This document shows, piece after piece, positions 54,352-62,742 of a DNA stretch of 64,000 nt; the first letter of the stretch is position 1, and every line of letters starts with the position of its first letter. Source of the DNA: Spirochaetota bacterium. GTDB lineage: Bacteria; Spirochaetota; UBA4802; JAFGJZ01. The notes beneath the pieces were generated by a model. It saw only the letters and a list, made by a program, of their open reading frames with translations, was not told the DNA's origin and searched no databases. Both the position numbers and the translations under genes were made by a program. The stretch lies in NCBI GenBank assembly GCA_029554345.1, contig JAKPJF010000016.1:1-64000 (forward strand), read 5' to 3'.

Positions 54352-56472
54352 TTAGTTTAAAAAAAGCATTTCCCAATATTTAGGAAGCGGCCAGAGATCA
54401 TTGTCAGCAATCTTTTCAAGAGAATCGATACTGTCTCTGAGTGAATTCATTGCTTCTTTTACTTTTGAGCAATAGAATTCAGCATGAGCCTGTTCGTCTT
54501 CAACCTTGTGAGCTTCTTTTGTTGCGGAGTTAAGTTTTTCAGCGCCTTTTTTGATTTCGCCGATATATGCCGCAACAGATGCAAGAAGATCTTTCTGATC
54601 TTTCACTGCATCATCACCGAGAATGTCTGAAGTCTTCTTGATTGAAGAAGCGAGATCATTCTGATATTTCACAGCTGCAGGAAGAATCTGGCTGATTGCC
54701 ATGTTGTAAAGCGATACAGCTTCGATATCAACAATCTTAGCATATCTTTCAAGATGGATGAAATATCTCGCAGTAAGCTCTTTTTCAGAAAGTATTTTGT
54801 ATTTTGAAAAAAGCTTCTTTGCTTTATCAGTGTTGAAGGCTTTGAGAGCTTCAGGAGAAGTTTTATAGTTCGGAAGACCGCGTTTAGCAGCTTCTTTCTG
54901 CCATTCATCCGAATAACCGTCACCCATAAAGAGTACATTTTTAGAATCATTAAGAACATCTTTCATTACATCGAAAGCGGCCTGTTTTACGTCTCCGCCT
55001 TTAGCCTTGATAGCGTCATACATAAAATCGATGCTTTCTGCTACCATTGCGTTGATTGCTGTCGCAGGGAAAGAGATCGACATGTTAGAACCAACGGCTC
55101 TAAACTCGAATTTGTTTCCTGTGAACGCGAACGGAGAAGTTCTGTTTCTGTCTGTGTTATCTTTGCTGAGAATCGGAAGCGAAGAAACGCCGAGATCAAG
55201 AATTGCCTGGTCAGTTGCTTTTGCTACTTTGCCGGCCATGATACTTTCTACAATAGAAGTCAGCTGATCGCCCAAGAAAATTGAAATTATCGCAGGAGGA
55301 GCTTCGTTTGCGCCGAGACGGTGGTCATTGCCCGGAGAGGCAACAGTTGCACGGAGAATGTCGGCATTTTTGTAAACTGCTCTGATAACTGCTGTAAGAA
55401 CAACAAGGAACTGGAGATTGTCATGAGGAGTATTTCCCGGATTAAGGAGATTGTTTCCTTCATTGTCAGACATTGACCAGTTAAGGTGTTTTCCTGAACC
55501 GTTGATGCCTGCGAATGGTTTTTCATGAAGAAGAAGAGCCATGTCGTATTTTGCAGCGATGATTTTCAAAGTTTCCATAACGATGTGGTTGTGATCAACC
55601 GCAACGTTTGCTTCTTCAAAAACAGGTGCAAGCTCAAACTGGCTTGGCGCAACTTCATTGTGTCTTGTTTTTGCCGGAACACCGAGTCTGTAAAGTTCTT
55701 CTTCAACGTCGTTCATGTAGCTTACGATCTTTTCTTTGATTGAACCGAAGTAATGATCTTCGAGCTGCTGGCCTCTTGAAGGCGCAGATCCGATAAGAGT
55801 TCTGCCGCTCATAACAAGGTCTTCTCTTGCCATGAAGTAGTTTTTATCGATTAAGAAATATTCCTGCTCAGGTCCAACTGTTGTGATAACTTTTTTGGCA
55901 GTGCTACCAAGAAGGTTAAGTAGCTTCACTGAAGATTCACTGAGAGCCTTAACTGATCTCAAAAGAGGAGTCTTTTTGTCGAGAGCTTCTCCTGTGTAAG
56001 ATATGAATGCAGTCGGAATGCAAAGAGTAGTTGCAGTACCGCTTCTCTGGATGAATGCAGGACTTGTAATGTCCCATGCAGTGTAGCCGCGTGCTTCAAA
56101 CGTTGCTCTGATTCCGCCGCTTGGAAAGCTTGATGCATCAGGCTCGCCTTGTACAAGCTGCTTGCCCGAAAATCTTTCGATAACTTCGCCAGGACCAACA
56201 GGATCAACGAATGCGTCATGTTTTTCAGCTGTTGAGCCGGTCATAGGCTGAAACCAGTGGCAGTAATGAGTTGCACCTTTATCGAGAGCCCATTCTTTCA
56301 TTGCATGCGCGACAGTATTTGCAGTGTCGGCATCGAGTTTTTCATCATCATTGATGATTTTTAAAAGCTTTTTGTATGTCTCGCGAGGAAGTTTTTCTTC
56401 CATTACCTTGAAATTGAAGGTATCGCAGCCATAATACTCAGAAATTCTTATTGGTTTATCTTCTTTCGCCAT
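54352..56472 (-). CDS. glnN: Type III glutamine synthetase
   Basis: A 706-residue GSIII enzyme making glutamine from glutamate, ammonia and ATP, as a large double-ring oligomer. Characteristic stretches are YYGCDTFNFKVM, ATHYCHWFQPMTGSTAEKHD, FPSGGIRATFEARGYTAWD, GPEQEYFLID (metal-binding glutamates), ETLKIIAAKYDMALLLHEKP, INGSGKHLNWSM with the active-site histidine, and RNRTSPFAFTGNKFEFRAVG. Length and motifs are normal for GSIII, which is found in Bacteroidota, spirochaetes and cyanobacteria among others. GAGGTG precedes the ATG; promoter TTGACA-17-TACTTT lies upstream. No PII or amt gene is in the window. Confidence 0.96.
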   Translation of the reverse strand: MAKEDKPIRISEYYGCDTFNFKVMEEKLPRETYKKLLKIINDDEKLDADTANTVAHAMKEWALDKGATHYCHWFQPMTGSTAEKHDAFVDPVGPGEVIERFSGKQLVQGEPDASSFPSGGIRATFEARGYTAWDITSPAFIQRSGTATTLCIPTAFISYTGEALDKKTPLLRSVKALSESSVKLLNLLGSTAKKVITTVGPEQEYFLIDKNYFMAREDLVMSGRTLIGSAPSRGQQLEDHYFGSIKEKIVSYMNDVEEELYRLGVPAKTRHNEVAPSQFELAPVFEEANVAVDHNHIVMETLKIIAAKYDMALLLHEKPFAGINGSGKHLNWSMSDNEGNNLLNPGNTPHDNLQFLVVLTAVIRAVYKNADILRATVASPGNDHRLGANEAPPAIISIFLGDQLTSIVESIMAGKVAKATDQAILDLGVSSLPILSKDNTDRNRTSPFAFTGNKFEFRAVGSNMSISFPATAINAMVAESIDFMYDAIKAKGGDVKQAAFDVMKDVLNDSKNVLFMGDGYSDEWQKEAAKRGLPNYKTSPEALKAFNTDKAKKLFSKYKILSEKELTARYFIHLERYAKIVDIEAVSLYNMAISQILPAAVKYQNDLASSIKKTSDILGDDAVKDQKDLLASVAAYIGEIKKGAEKLNSATKEAHKVEDEQAHAEFYCSKVKEAMNSLRDSIDSLEKIADNDLWPLPKYWEMLFLN

Positions 56473-56504
56473 TTTTCACCTCTTTGACTGAATAATATGG
56501 TGTC

Positions 56505-56533
56505 AAAGTAGAACCGCTGTCCGGCTTTGTCAA
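56505..56533 (-). promoter_or_regulatory. Promoter of glnN
   Basis: On the minus strand TTGACA (56528-56533) and TACTTT (56505-56510) are 17 bases apart. This gives a leader of about 26 bases. The rest of the gap up to 56700 shows nothing I can name. Confidence 0.45.
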
Positions 56534-56700
56534 TATAGAGAAGGTAAAAACGGCTGTTTGTATTATTAATTTAACAAATCAGTAATATTGATTCATAGCT
56601 TGAATTTGGGATAAAAATTGCTTTATTCAATATAAAGCTTTGATCTGCCGGGCGGTAATTGAACTGAAAATGATTTTAAAGCTGAAATGAAACTGTTTTT

Positions 56701-56723
56701 CTGTCCGCGGAAAACGCGGACAG
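56701..56723. other. Perfect hairpin after a small gene
   Basis: CTGTCCGCG-GAAAA-CGCGGACAG, nine G/C-rich pairs, ending 14 bases beyond the stop of the 47-residue minus-strand gene. There is no T run on the minus side, so it may be a weak terminator or an RNA-stabilising hairpin. Confidence 0.6.
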
Positions 56724-56737
56724 AAAGTTATCCGGCG

Positions 56738-56881
56738 TTATACCAGAGTTTTTTCGAGATCTTCGATTCCTTTTCTGAAGAGCTCATAATCGATTGAAGA
56801 AGCATCAATTGTCTTAAGATATGCTTTGTAGTGATTGATAGTGTCGTTTTTCCACTTCTTCATGTCAAAACCGTTTTCCAT
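56738..56881 (-). CDS. Small 47-residue protein, unknown function
   Basis: A short charged, helical protein starting MENGFDMKKWKNDTINHYKA and ending IEDLEKTLV. AGGTGG lies seven bases before the ATG, and a strong hairpin follows the stop, which supports a real short gene. It is read after the FecR lipoprotein gene on the same strand with a 74-base gap. An in-frame extension to 56974 would overlap the FecR gene and has no good start. No family recognised. Confidence 0.5.
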   Translation of the reverse strand: MENGFDMKKWKNDTINHYKAYLKTIDASSIDYELFRKGIEDLEKTLV

Positions 56882-56955
56882 ATGAAAACCACCTTTTGAA
56901 AATTTACGGAATCCCGCTCTATAATTGTCGGAATTAATGCCGTAAAACAAAAGGT

Positions 56956-57573
56956 TTAATAGGCATTGTTCCAATTGATTTTTTCTCCTATTTTAACAGC
57001 TAGTTCATCAATATCAGCATCAGTGTGATAAAGCAGAGGAACGTTATTATCTGAAGTTATTTTATTATCAGGTTTTTTCGTGATGCGCCTAGCTTTATGA
57101 TGATTGGATGTGATTGTTTCTTCAGTTTCGCCTTTTATTGCAACAGTTCCATTGCAGACACAAAAGTATGTATTGTCGGGTGATTCGATATGAATGAAAT
57201 ATGCCGTTCCCCTTATGGCGGCTATGCCTGTCGGAGTTTTTATATAATATGTGCCCTGTTTGGTAAATTTTTTGCGGGTTAATCCTGCGAGACTTCCGCT
57301 ATGCAGTTCGAACGAATTTTCTGTTTCAGAAATATTAAAAACGAATTCGGTATTTTGAGAAAGTTTTATGATACTGAGTTTATTAAGTTTTATTTCGCAA
57401 AATGAATTTTGCCCAGTTTTGATGATGTCGCCGTATTTTAACAGGGTTCCGGTTTTGGATGAATTTCCGTTTACTGTCAGTTCCCCAGCGAAGGCTGAAA
57501 TTACCGGATTTTCGGTTAAACTGCCTTTCGTGCACGATAGAAGAAGTAGTAATAAAATTGCTGAGATTTTCAT
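56956..57573 (-). CDS. FecR-domain lipoprotein
   Basis: A 205-residue protein with a lipoprotein signal peptide (MKISAILLLLLLSC, cysteine 14). The mature part is a FecR domain: GTLLKYGDIIKTGQNSFCEI, KLSIIKLSQNTEFVF, FELHSGSLAGLTRKK, then YYIKTPTGIAAIRGTAYFIH. The TPTGIAAIRGT turn is the family signature. Unlike iron-uptake FecR it has no N-terminal cytoplasmic tail, and there is no ECF sigma factor gene nearby, so it is a surface or periplasmic FecR-domain protein rather than a sigma regulator. GGAGG precedes the ATG. Confidence 0.85.
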   Translation of the reverse strand: MKISAILLLLLLSCTKGSLTENPVISAFAGELTVNGNSSKTGTLLKYGDIIKTGQNSFCEIKLNKLSIIKLSQNTEFVFNISETENSFELHSGSLAGLTRKKFTKQGTYYIKTPTGIAAIRGTAYFIHIESPDNTYFCVCNGTVAIKGETEETITSNHHKARRITKKPDNKITSDNNVPLLYHTDADIDELAVKIGEKINWNNAY

Positions 57574-57733
57574 TGATAACCTCCAGGAATTATAAACATA
57601 TCACTGATCGGCATTAAAATCAACAAATAGACTTCCTAAAATGATCGAATATTATATGAAAACAGGTGAAAAGATGAGTCTGGGCTGATCGGACAATATT
57701 TATCACCAAGAATTGTTTCAAAAAGCAAAACTG

Positions 57734-57766
57734 ATTCCGGTATGCTTAAAAACTGCATGCCGGAAT
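57734..57766. other. Long hairpin upstream of the ABC-F gene
   Basis: ATTCCGGTATGC and GCATGCCGGAAT form a 12-pair stem (one G-T pair) around TTAAAAACT. It lies between two divergent genes, 56 bases before the ABC-F ATG, and a TTGACA at 57775-57780 follows it. It has no clear T tail on either strand. It could be an operator, or a leader structure if transcription starts further upstream. Confidence 0.45.
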
Positions 57767-57821
57767 TAAATTATTTGACACATATGCTTGTTTTGCTTTT
57801 TGAATTATCTGCGGTGATATC

Positions 57822-59636
57822 ATGGTACGTATTAATAATATTTCAAAGTCGTTCGGAGCAAAATCGCTTTTTTCGGAGATAAGCTTCAATATAAATTCAG
57901 AAGAAAGAGTAGGACTCGTCGGAAAAAACGGTCATGGAAAAACAACTCTAATGCGCATTCTTTGCGGGCTCGATTCTCCCGACGAGGGAACTATCGAGTT
58001 TCCCAAGGATTACACCTACGGTTATGTTAAGCAGCATCTGACTTTTTCTAAAAATACACTTCTCGAGGAAGCATCATCGGAAATTTCATCCGAAACCGGT
58101 CAGTGGATGGTCGAAAAGATTCTTTTCGGTCTCGGCTTTAGTAAAGAAGATATGAACAAAAAACCTGAACTTTTTTCAGGCGGTTTCCAAGTGAGGATTA
58201 ATCTTGCCAAGGTTCTGATAGCTGAGCCGAATCTTCTGCTTCTTGACGAGCCGACGAACTACCTCGATATTTCATCGATAAGATGGCTTGCTTCTTTTCT
58301 GCGCGAATGGAAGGGCGAGATTCTTCTGATTACGCATGACAGAAGCTTTATGGATAATATCGTAACTCATACGGCGGCGATTCACCGGCAGAGTTTGCGC
58401 AAGATTGAAGGCAATACCGAAAAGCTTTATGAGCAGATAGCGAAAGAAGAAGAGATATATGAAAAGACCAGAATAAATGACGAGAAGAAAAGGCGCGATG
58501 CCGAACTTTTCATACGCCGCTTCCGTGCCAAGGCGCGTCTTGCCGGAATGGTTCAGTCAAGAATCAAGATGCTTGATAAGATGGAAAAGCGCGACAAGCT
58601 CGCTTCGATTGAAAACCTTGATTTTACTTTTTCAAGTGCGCCTTTTTCAGGAAAGCTTCTATCAACAGCGGAAGATCTTTCTTTCGGATACGAAGATGGA
58701 AATCTTCTCTTTGAAAAACTCTCGTTTAACATTATCAAAGGCGAGAAGATCTGCATCATCGGAAAAAACGGAAAAGGAAAATCAACTTTATTAAAAACAA
58801 TTGCTGGTGAACTTACTCCTACATCCGGCAAGATATCTATTCATCCGAATGTCAAGGCCGGCTATTTTGCCCAGACGAATATTTCAAGCCTTGATCCCGG
58901 AAAAACAGTCGAAGACGAAATAGGCGCAGTCATAAATTTTTCCGACCGTCAGGCGGCGCGTAACATCGCCGGATCCATGATGTTCGAAGGCGACGACGCG
59001 CTCAAAAAGATCAATGTTCTCTCGGGCGGTGAAAAAGCGCGCGTAATGATAGGCAAGATTCTCATTCAGCCTGTAAACATGCTTCTTCTTGACGAGCCGA
59101 CAAATCACCTCGATATGCAGTCGTGCGATTCGCTTCTTGAGGCTATTGATGCCTTTGACGGCGCGTGCGTCATAGTTACGCATAATGAAATGTTTCTTCA
59201 CGCGCTTGCTGACAAGCTGATTGTCTTCAGAAACGGCAGTGTGTTTTTTTTCGACGGAGATTACCGTTCGTTTCTCGACAAATACGGCTGGGACGAAGAA
59301 GAAAAACGCGAAGAGAAAAAAGTTTCAGTCAGAAAGGAAAACCGCCGCGAACGCGCGGATGTAATTAACCGCAGATCAAAGACTCTTTCTCCTTTGCAGA
59401 AAAAAATAACTGATCTTGAAAAGCAAATCGAATCAAACGAGGCAAAGCTTCGCGAACTCGATAACGAAATGCTTGAAGCGAGTTCAGTAAACGACGGCAA
59501 ACTTATTGCCGAAACCGCGAAGAGAAAAGCCGCGCTTTCGGCAGAAACCGATTCTCTTTACAGTGAATTCGATTCCGTCTACTCGGACTTTGACCGGCTT
59601 TCCCGTGAGTTTGAAGCAGAGCTTGAATCTTTGTAG
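57822..59636 (+). CDS. ABC-F family ATPase
   Basis: A 604-residue soluble protein with two ABC ATPase domains and no membrane part. Walker A motifs are GKNGHGKTT and GKNGKGKST; signature motifs are FSGGFQVRINLAKVL and LSGGEKARVMIGKIL; Walker B motifs are LLLLDEPTNYLD and LLLLDEPTNHLD. The two domains are joined by the charged helical P-site tRNA-interaction linker (about 195-270), and a C-terminal coiled coil follows (about 510-600). ABC-F proteins act on the ribosome in translation factor or antibiotic-protection roles; subgroup cannot be fixed by eye. GGTGAT precedes the ATG. Confidence 0.93.
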   Translation: MVRINNISKSFGAKSLFSEISFNINSEERVGLVGKNGHGKTTLMRILCGLDSPDEGTIEFPKDYTYGYVKQHLTFSKNTLLEEASSEISSETGQWMVEKILFGLGFSKEDMNKKPELFSGGFQVRINLAKVLIAEPNLLLLDEPTNYLDISSIRWLASFLREWKGEILLITHDRSFMDNIVTHTAAIHRQSLRKIEGNTEKLYEQIAKEEEIYEKTRINDEKKRRDAELFIRRFRAKARLAGMVQSRIKMLDKMEKRDKLASIENLDFTFSSAPFSGKLLSTAEDLSFGYEDGNLLFEKLSFNIIKGEKICIIGKNGKGKSTLLKTIAGELTPTSGKISIHPNVKAGYFAQTNISSLDPGKTVEDEIGAVINFSDRQAARNIAGSMMFEGDDALKKINVLSGGEKARVMIGKILIQPVNMLLLDEPTNHLDMQSCDSLLEAIDAFDGACVIVTHNEMFLHALADKLIVFRNGSVFFFDGDYRSFLDKYGWDEEEKREEKKVSVRKENRRERADVINRRSKTLSPLQKKITDLEKQIESNEAKLRELDNEMLEASSVNDGKLIAETAKRKAALSAETDSLYSEFDSVYSDFDRLSREFEAELESL

Positions 59637-59765
59637 TAGAACCGCAAAGATTCAAATTTCACATCTGTTTTACATAATTTCAAACAGCGGCAAAAATATT
59701 CTTGCCGAAAAGCTTTAGATGTGCATCAATAGCACGTCGATTATTCTGCCCGTTAAGGATTTGTT

Positions 59766-60110
59766 ATGCGCCCGAATGTGTCTATAAGTGATGTTGTTGC
59801 CGCCGTTGAAGGCGAAATGATTTTTGAGGGTGAATCCAATACCGTTCAGTGGGTTGTTTCAAGCGGTTTGATGAGCGATATTCTCACCACCGAAGAAGAA
59901 GAGATTCTGCTTCTCAGCAATCTCAACACGACCCAGCTTGTACGTACCGCGGACATGGTCGGAGCCAATGCCATGATGGTAACTTCAGGCAAACCTATTC
60001 CTGATGACACCGTTGAACTCGCAAAAGAACTCGGCATCACGCTCATCAGAACAAAATACCCAGTTTTTGAGGCATGTCACAAACTCTCCCGCCTCTTTTT
60101 TAAAGAGTAA
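59766..60110 (+). CDS. DRTGG-domain protein, first copy
   Basis: A 114-residue protein with a single DRTGG-type domain (SDVVAAVEGEMIFEGESNTV, then LLLLSNLNTTQLVRTADMVG, VTSGKPIPDDTVELAKELGI). DRTGG domains bind small ligands and commonly occur with CBS domains and hydrogenase or Fe-S operons in anaerobes. It begins a tight run of genes: the CBS-HATPase gene starts three bases after its stop, so they are almost certainly co-transcribed. A ribosome binding site GGATTTGTT is weak. A role in redox or energy signalling is inferred from context. Confidence 0.75.
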   Translation: MRPNVSISDVVAAVEGEMIFEGESNTVQWVVSSGLMSDILTTEEEEILLLSNLNTTQLVRTADMVGANAMMVTSGKPIPDDTVELAKELGITLIRTKYPVFEACHKLSRLFFKE

Positions 60111-60113
60111 ACG

Positions 60114-61040
60114 ATGCCGCATCGTTTTCCGCTCAATACCGATAAGGCGCCCAATGCGGTTCTTGAGGTTATCCTGAGACTTAAGGTTAAGGATGCGATG
60201 AGCAAAACGATATTCAGCGCGAAGAAAAACGACAATCTCCGTCAGATTCAGCACATAATGAGAGACAAAGGCGTTACGGGAATTCCCATTCTCGAGGATG
60301 ACCGTCTCATCGGAATGATCAGCGTCAATGACATCATCAGTGCTCTCGATTACGGCTACATAAACGAACCGGCAGACAATTATATGACGAAGTCTCTTAT
60401 CGTCCTGGAGGATGATATGCCTCTGTCCTTTGCTGTTTCGTATTTTGATAAGTATCCGTACAGACGGTTTCCTGTAATAAATAAAGAAAAAAAATTCGTA
60501 GGAATGATTTCAAGCCGCGACGTTCTTTCAGCTTTGCTTCATGAGCTCAATAATGAAATTACCGAACTCGAAAATAAGCTTAATAATGGAAGAAATGATG
60601 TTCCCGGAAGCATCACGCGCGAATATTCGATTCAGAAATTCGATTTTGAAAATGCCGGAAAGGCGTCTTTTGAACTCAAAAAAATCCTGAAGGGACTCAA
60701 TGCTTCACGTCAGGTCGTCAGAAGGGCATCTGTTGCGAGTTATGAGCTTGAAATAAATATCGCCATTCATTCAAACGGCGGAAAGATGCGATTTGAGATT
60801 GATGAATCAAATATAATAATCGAGGCGGTAGATTTCGGTCCGGGCATCGAGGATGTAGACCTTGTTGTTCAGGAAGGATATTCGACTGCAAACGAATGGA
60901 TACGTTCGATGGGTTTCGGTGCCGGCATGGGACTTTCAAACACGAAGCGCGTTGCTGATGAATTTGAGATACAAAGCGAACTTGGAAAAGGCACTCATAT
61001 AAAATCAATAATTTACCTTGGAGGCAGAGATGAAGCTTAG
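60114..61040 (+). CDS. CBS-pair protein fused to an anti-sigma-type HATPase
   Basis: A 308-residue soluble protein. Two CBS domains (about 23-80 and 88-143: VTGIPILEDDRLIGMISVND, FPVINKEKKFVGMISSRDVL) would bind adenine nucleotides. They are followed by a linker and a RsbW-like HATPase (about 180-305) with an N-box-like ASYELEINIAIHS, G1 DFGPGI and G2 GFGAGMGLSNTK. It has no phosphorylated histidine domain, so it is a serine-kinase or anti-sigma-type ATPase. It overlaps the next gene by 11 bases. No target anti-anti-sigma factor is in the window. Confidence 0.85.
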   Translation: MPHRFPLNTDKAPNAVLEVILRLKVKDAMSKTIFSAKKNDNLRQIQHIMRDKGVTGIPILEDDRLIGMISVNDIISALDYGYINEPADNYMTKSLIVLEDDMPLSFAVSYFDKYPYRRFPVINKEKKFVGMISSRDVLSALLHELNNEITELENKLNNGRNDVPGSITREYSIQKFDFENAGKASFELKKILKGLNASRQVVRRASVASYELEINIAIHSNGGKMRFEIDESNIIIEAVDFGPGIEDVDLVVQEGYSTANEWIRSMGFGAGMGLSNTKRVADEFEIQSELGKGTHIKSIIYLGGRDEA

Positions 61041-61371
61041 TTCTCTTGCTGAAAAAACGGGATTAAAAATTCTGACTAATAGTGAAACGGATCCTGAAAT
61101 AGAATCGGGATATACGTCTGATCTTTTAAGCGATGTTATGGCAAATGCTGAAGAGGGTTCAGTTCTTGTTACCATTCAGGCGCATAAGAATTCTGTCGCC
61201 GTTGCTTCGCAGTTTGATCTTCCTGCAATTGTAATATGCAACGGCCGGAGTGTTCCGCAGGAGGTAATCGATACCGCCGAAGGCGAGGGTATTGCAATCG
61301 CTCAGACAAAAGATAATCAGTTTGAAATTTCCTATAAAATAAAAAAAGCAATTATGGAAAATGCTCTTTAA
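61030..61371 (+). CDS. DRTGG-like protein, second copy
   Basis: A 113-residue protein: MKLSSLAEKTGLKILTNSET, GYTSDLLSDVMANAEEGSVL, TIQAHKNSVAVASQFDLPAI, VICNGRSVPQEVIDTAEGEG. It has the DRTGG-type ligand-binding alpha/beta fold, distantly related to the first copy at 59766. The ATG at 61030 follows GGAGG at perfect spacing; a TTG 12 bases upstream overlaps that site and is unlikely. It overlaps the CBS-HATPase gene by 11 bases and the PHP gene by 11, so all four are tightly coupled. Confidence 0.72.
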   Translation: MKLSSLAEKTGLKILTNSETDPEIESGYTSDLLSDVMANAEEGSVLVTIQAHKNSVAVASQFDLPAIVICNGRSVPQEVIDTAEGEGIAIAQTKDNQFEISYKIKKAIMENAL

Positions 61372-62092
61372 AGCAGATCTTCATATTCATTCATGTCTTT
61401 CGCCGTGCGCCTCGCTTGAAATGAGTCCGTCTGCGATTGCAGAAAAAGCGAAATCCGCAGGGCTTGATCTTATCGCTATTACCGATCACAATTCGGCATT
61501 AAACGCTCCGGCTCTTCGGGATGCATGCGTCAGAACCGGCGGCATTCACGCTCTATTCGGAATGGAAGTCACCACCGCTGAAGAAATTCACTGCCTTGCT
61601 CTTTTTGATCATCCGGACAAGGCGCTTGAGCTCGGTGAATATATTTACTCTCTATTGCCCGAAGTTAAGAACAAGGCGGATAAATACGGCGATCAGGTCT
61701 ACGTTGACGCGGATGAAAATATTTTGGGCGAGGTTGAAAAATTTCTCGGAGTAGCCGCTGATATTTCTTATGAACGGCTCGGAAATACCGTCCATGAGCG
61801 CGGCGGACTTTTCATTCCTGCTCATATCGACCGGGAAATCTTCGGTCTGATTCATCAGGTGGGTTATCTTCCTGATTTTCCTTTTGATGCGGTTGAAATT
61901 TCGCGTCATTATCTCAAGCGCGGATATGATCCGAACGCGATTTCCGGCAAATACAGTTATCTTTCTTCCTCCGATTCTCATTATCTCGATGGAGTTGGAT
62001 CTGTTATCAATTATATAGAAGCTGAAGACTTTTCCATAGAAGCCTTACGTGCGGCAATCAGCAAAAAGGGGATCGTTACGGAGTTTAAATGA
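61361..62092 (+). CDS. PHP-domain metal-dependent phosphoesterase
   Basis: A 243-residue PHP protein. Metal-binding motifs are DLHIHSCLSPC (6-16), AITDHNSA, LFGMEVTTAEE, FIPAHIDRE and SSSDSHYLDG near the C-terminus. The set looks complete. Stand-alone PHP proteins of this kind include 5'-3' exonucleases/nucleoside 3',5'-bisphosphate phosphatases (RNase AM type), and their hydrogenase-linked group has no assigned substrate. It overlaps the DRTGG-like gene by 11 bases and ends the regulatory run before the NuoE promoter. Confidence 0.85.
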   Translation: MLFKADLHIHSCLSPCASLEMSPSAIAEKAKSAGLDLIAITDHNSALNAPALRDACVRTGGIHALFGMEVTTAEEIHCLALFDHPDKALELGEYIYSLLPEVKNKADKYGDQVYVDADENILGEVEKFLGVAADISYERLGNTVHERGGLFIPAHIDREIFGLIHQVGYLPDFPFDAVEISRHYLKRGYDPNAISGKYSYLSSSDSHYLDGVGSVINYIEAEDFSIEALRAAISKKGIVTEFK

Positions 62093-62097
62093 TTCCT

Positions 62098-62113
62098 TGT
62101 GATTAAATTCACA
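62098..62113. promoter_or_regulatory. TGTGA-N6-TCACA operator upstream of the NuoE operon
   Basis: TGTGA-TTAAAT-TCACA is an exact match to the CRP half-site consensus and also resembles the Rex box TTGTGAA-N4-TTCACAA (with the preceding T, 12 of 14 fixed positions). It lies just upstream of the -35 of the next promoter, centred about 55 bases before the predicted start. Confidence 0.55.
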
Positions 62114-62125
62114 CTTTTTGATGTT

Positions 62126-62154
62126 TTGGCGAATTAATATCTTGCAAATATACT
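62126..62154 (+). promoter_or_regulatory. Promoter of the NuoE-HATPase-2Fe2S-NuoF operon
   Basis: TTGGCG (62126-62131) and TATACT (62149-62154), 17 bases apart, predict a start near 62161 and a leader of about 96 bases. Confidence 0.55.
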
Positions 62155-62194
62155 CCGAATTTTTACGATGGAACTGAATTATGACAATTTATGT

Positions 62195-62225
62195 CTGTGT
62201 GAACAGTTTTTGTTTTTTCACGCAG
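62195..62225 (+). other. Leader hairpin in the NuoE 5' untranslated region
   Basis: CTGTGTGAA pairs with TTCACGCAG with one G-T or mismatch pair around a 13-base T-rich loop. It lies in the predicted leader, 31 bases before the NuoE ATG. The GTGAA/TTCAC arms repeat the half-sites of the upstream box, so it might also be a second operator. Confidence 0.35.
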
Positions 62226-62256
62226 TACAGGGAATAATTAACAGGAGGGAATAAAT

Positions 62257-62742
62257 ATGTTTGAAAAGGAAGGAACTGCTGTAAAGCTTCCTGACACTCT
62301 TTTGAAGTTTATCGAGGAGTGGAAAGACAAGCCGGGCAATCTCATCATGATTCTTCACCAGATTCAGGAAGAGTACGGCTATATTCCGCGTGAGGTTGCG
62401 ATTGAGCTTTCGAGACTCATCGATACTCCTCTTGCGAAAATTTACGGTGTTGTGACATTTTATCATTTCTTTAAGCAGAAAAAACCTGGAAAATACATGA
62501 TTTCTGTCTGTATGGGTACCGCATGTTATTTGAAAGGCGGCGAGGATATTATCCTTGAATTCGAAAGACTTCTCGGTCTTCCTGTAAACGGAATAACCGA
62601 AGACGGACTATTCTCCCTTCAGGCCGTAAGATGTATCGGATGCTGCGGACTTGCTCCTGTAATAACTGTTAATAAAGAAGTTTTCGGAAAACTTACAAAA
62701 GATATGCTTCCGGGCATTATTGCGAAGTTTAAAGGTAACTGA
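62257..62742 (+). CDS. NuoE-type 2Fe-2S subunit (HydC/HndA-like)
   Basis: A 161-residue thioredoxin-fold subunit with one [2Fe-2S] cluster. The ligands are the cysteines of CMGTACYLKG and CIGCCGLAP. The N-terminal helical part with NLIMILHQIQEEYGYIP and IYGVVTFYHFF is the NuoE signature. With the NuoF-like subunit downstream it would form the NAD(H)-reacting module of a bifurcating [FeFe]-hydrogenase or NADH-dependent formate dehydrogenase. GGAGG precedes the ATG. Its TGA overlaps the next ATG (ATG at 62742), so translation is coupled. The catalytic subunit lies beyond the window. Confidence 0.92.
   Translation: MFEKEGTAVKLPDTLLKFIEEWKDKPGNLIMILHQIQEEYGYIPREVAIELSRLIDTPLAKIYGVVTFYHFFKQKKPGKYMISVCMGTACYLKGGEDIILEFERLLGLPVNGITEDGLFSLQAVRCIGCCGLAPVITVNKEVFGKLTKDMLPGIIAKFKGN

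Noticed and set aside
62127-62145. Sigma-54-like TGGC ... TTGCA before NuoE
   Set aside because: The GG to GC distance is 16 bases instead of the required 12, and a good sigma-70 pair overlaps it.
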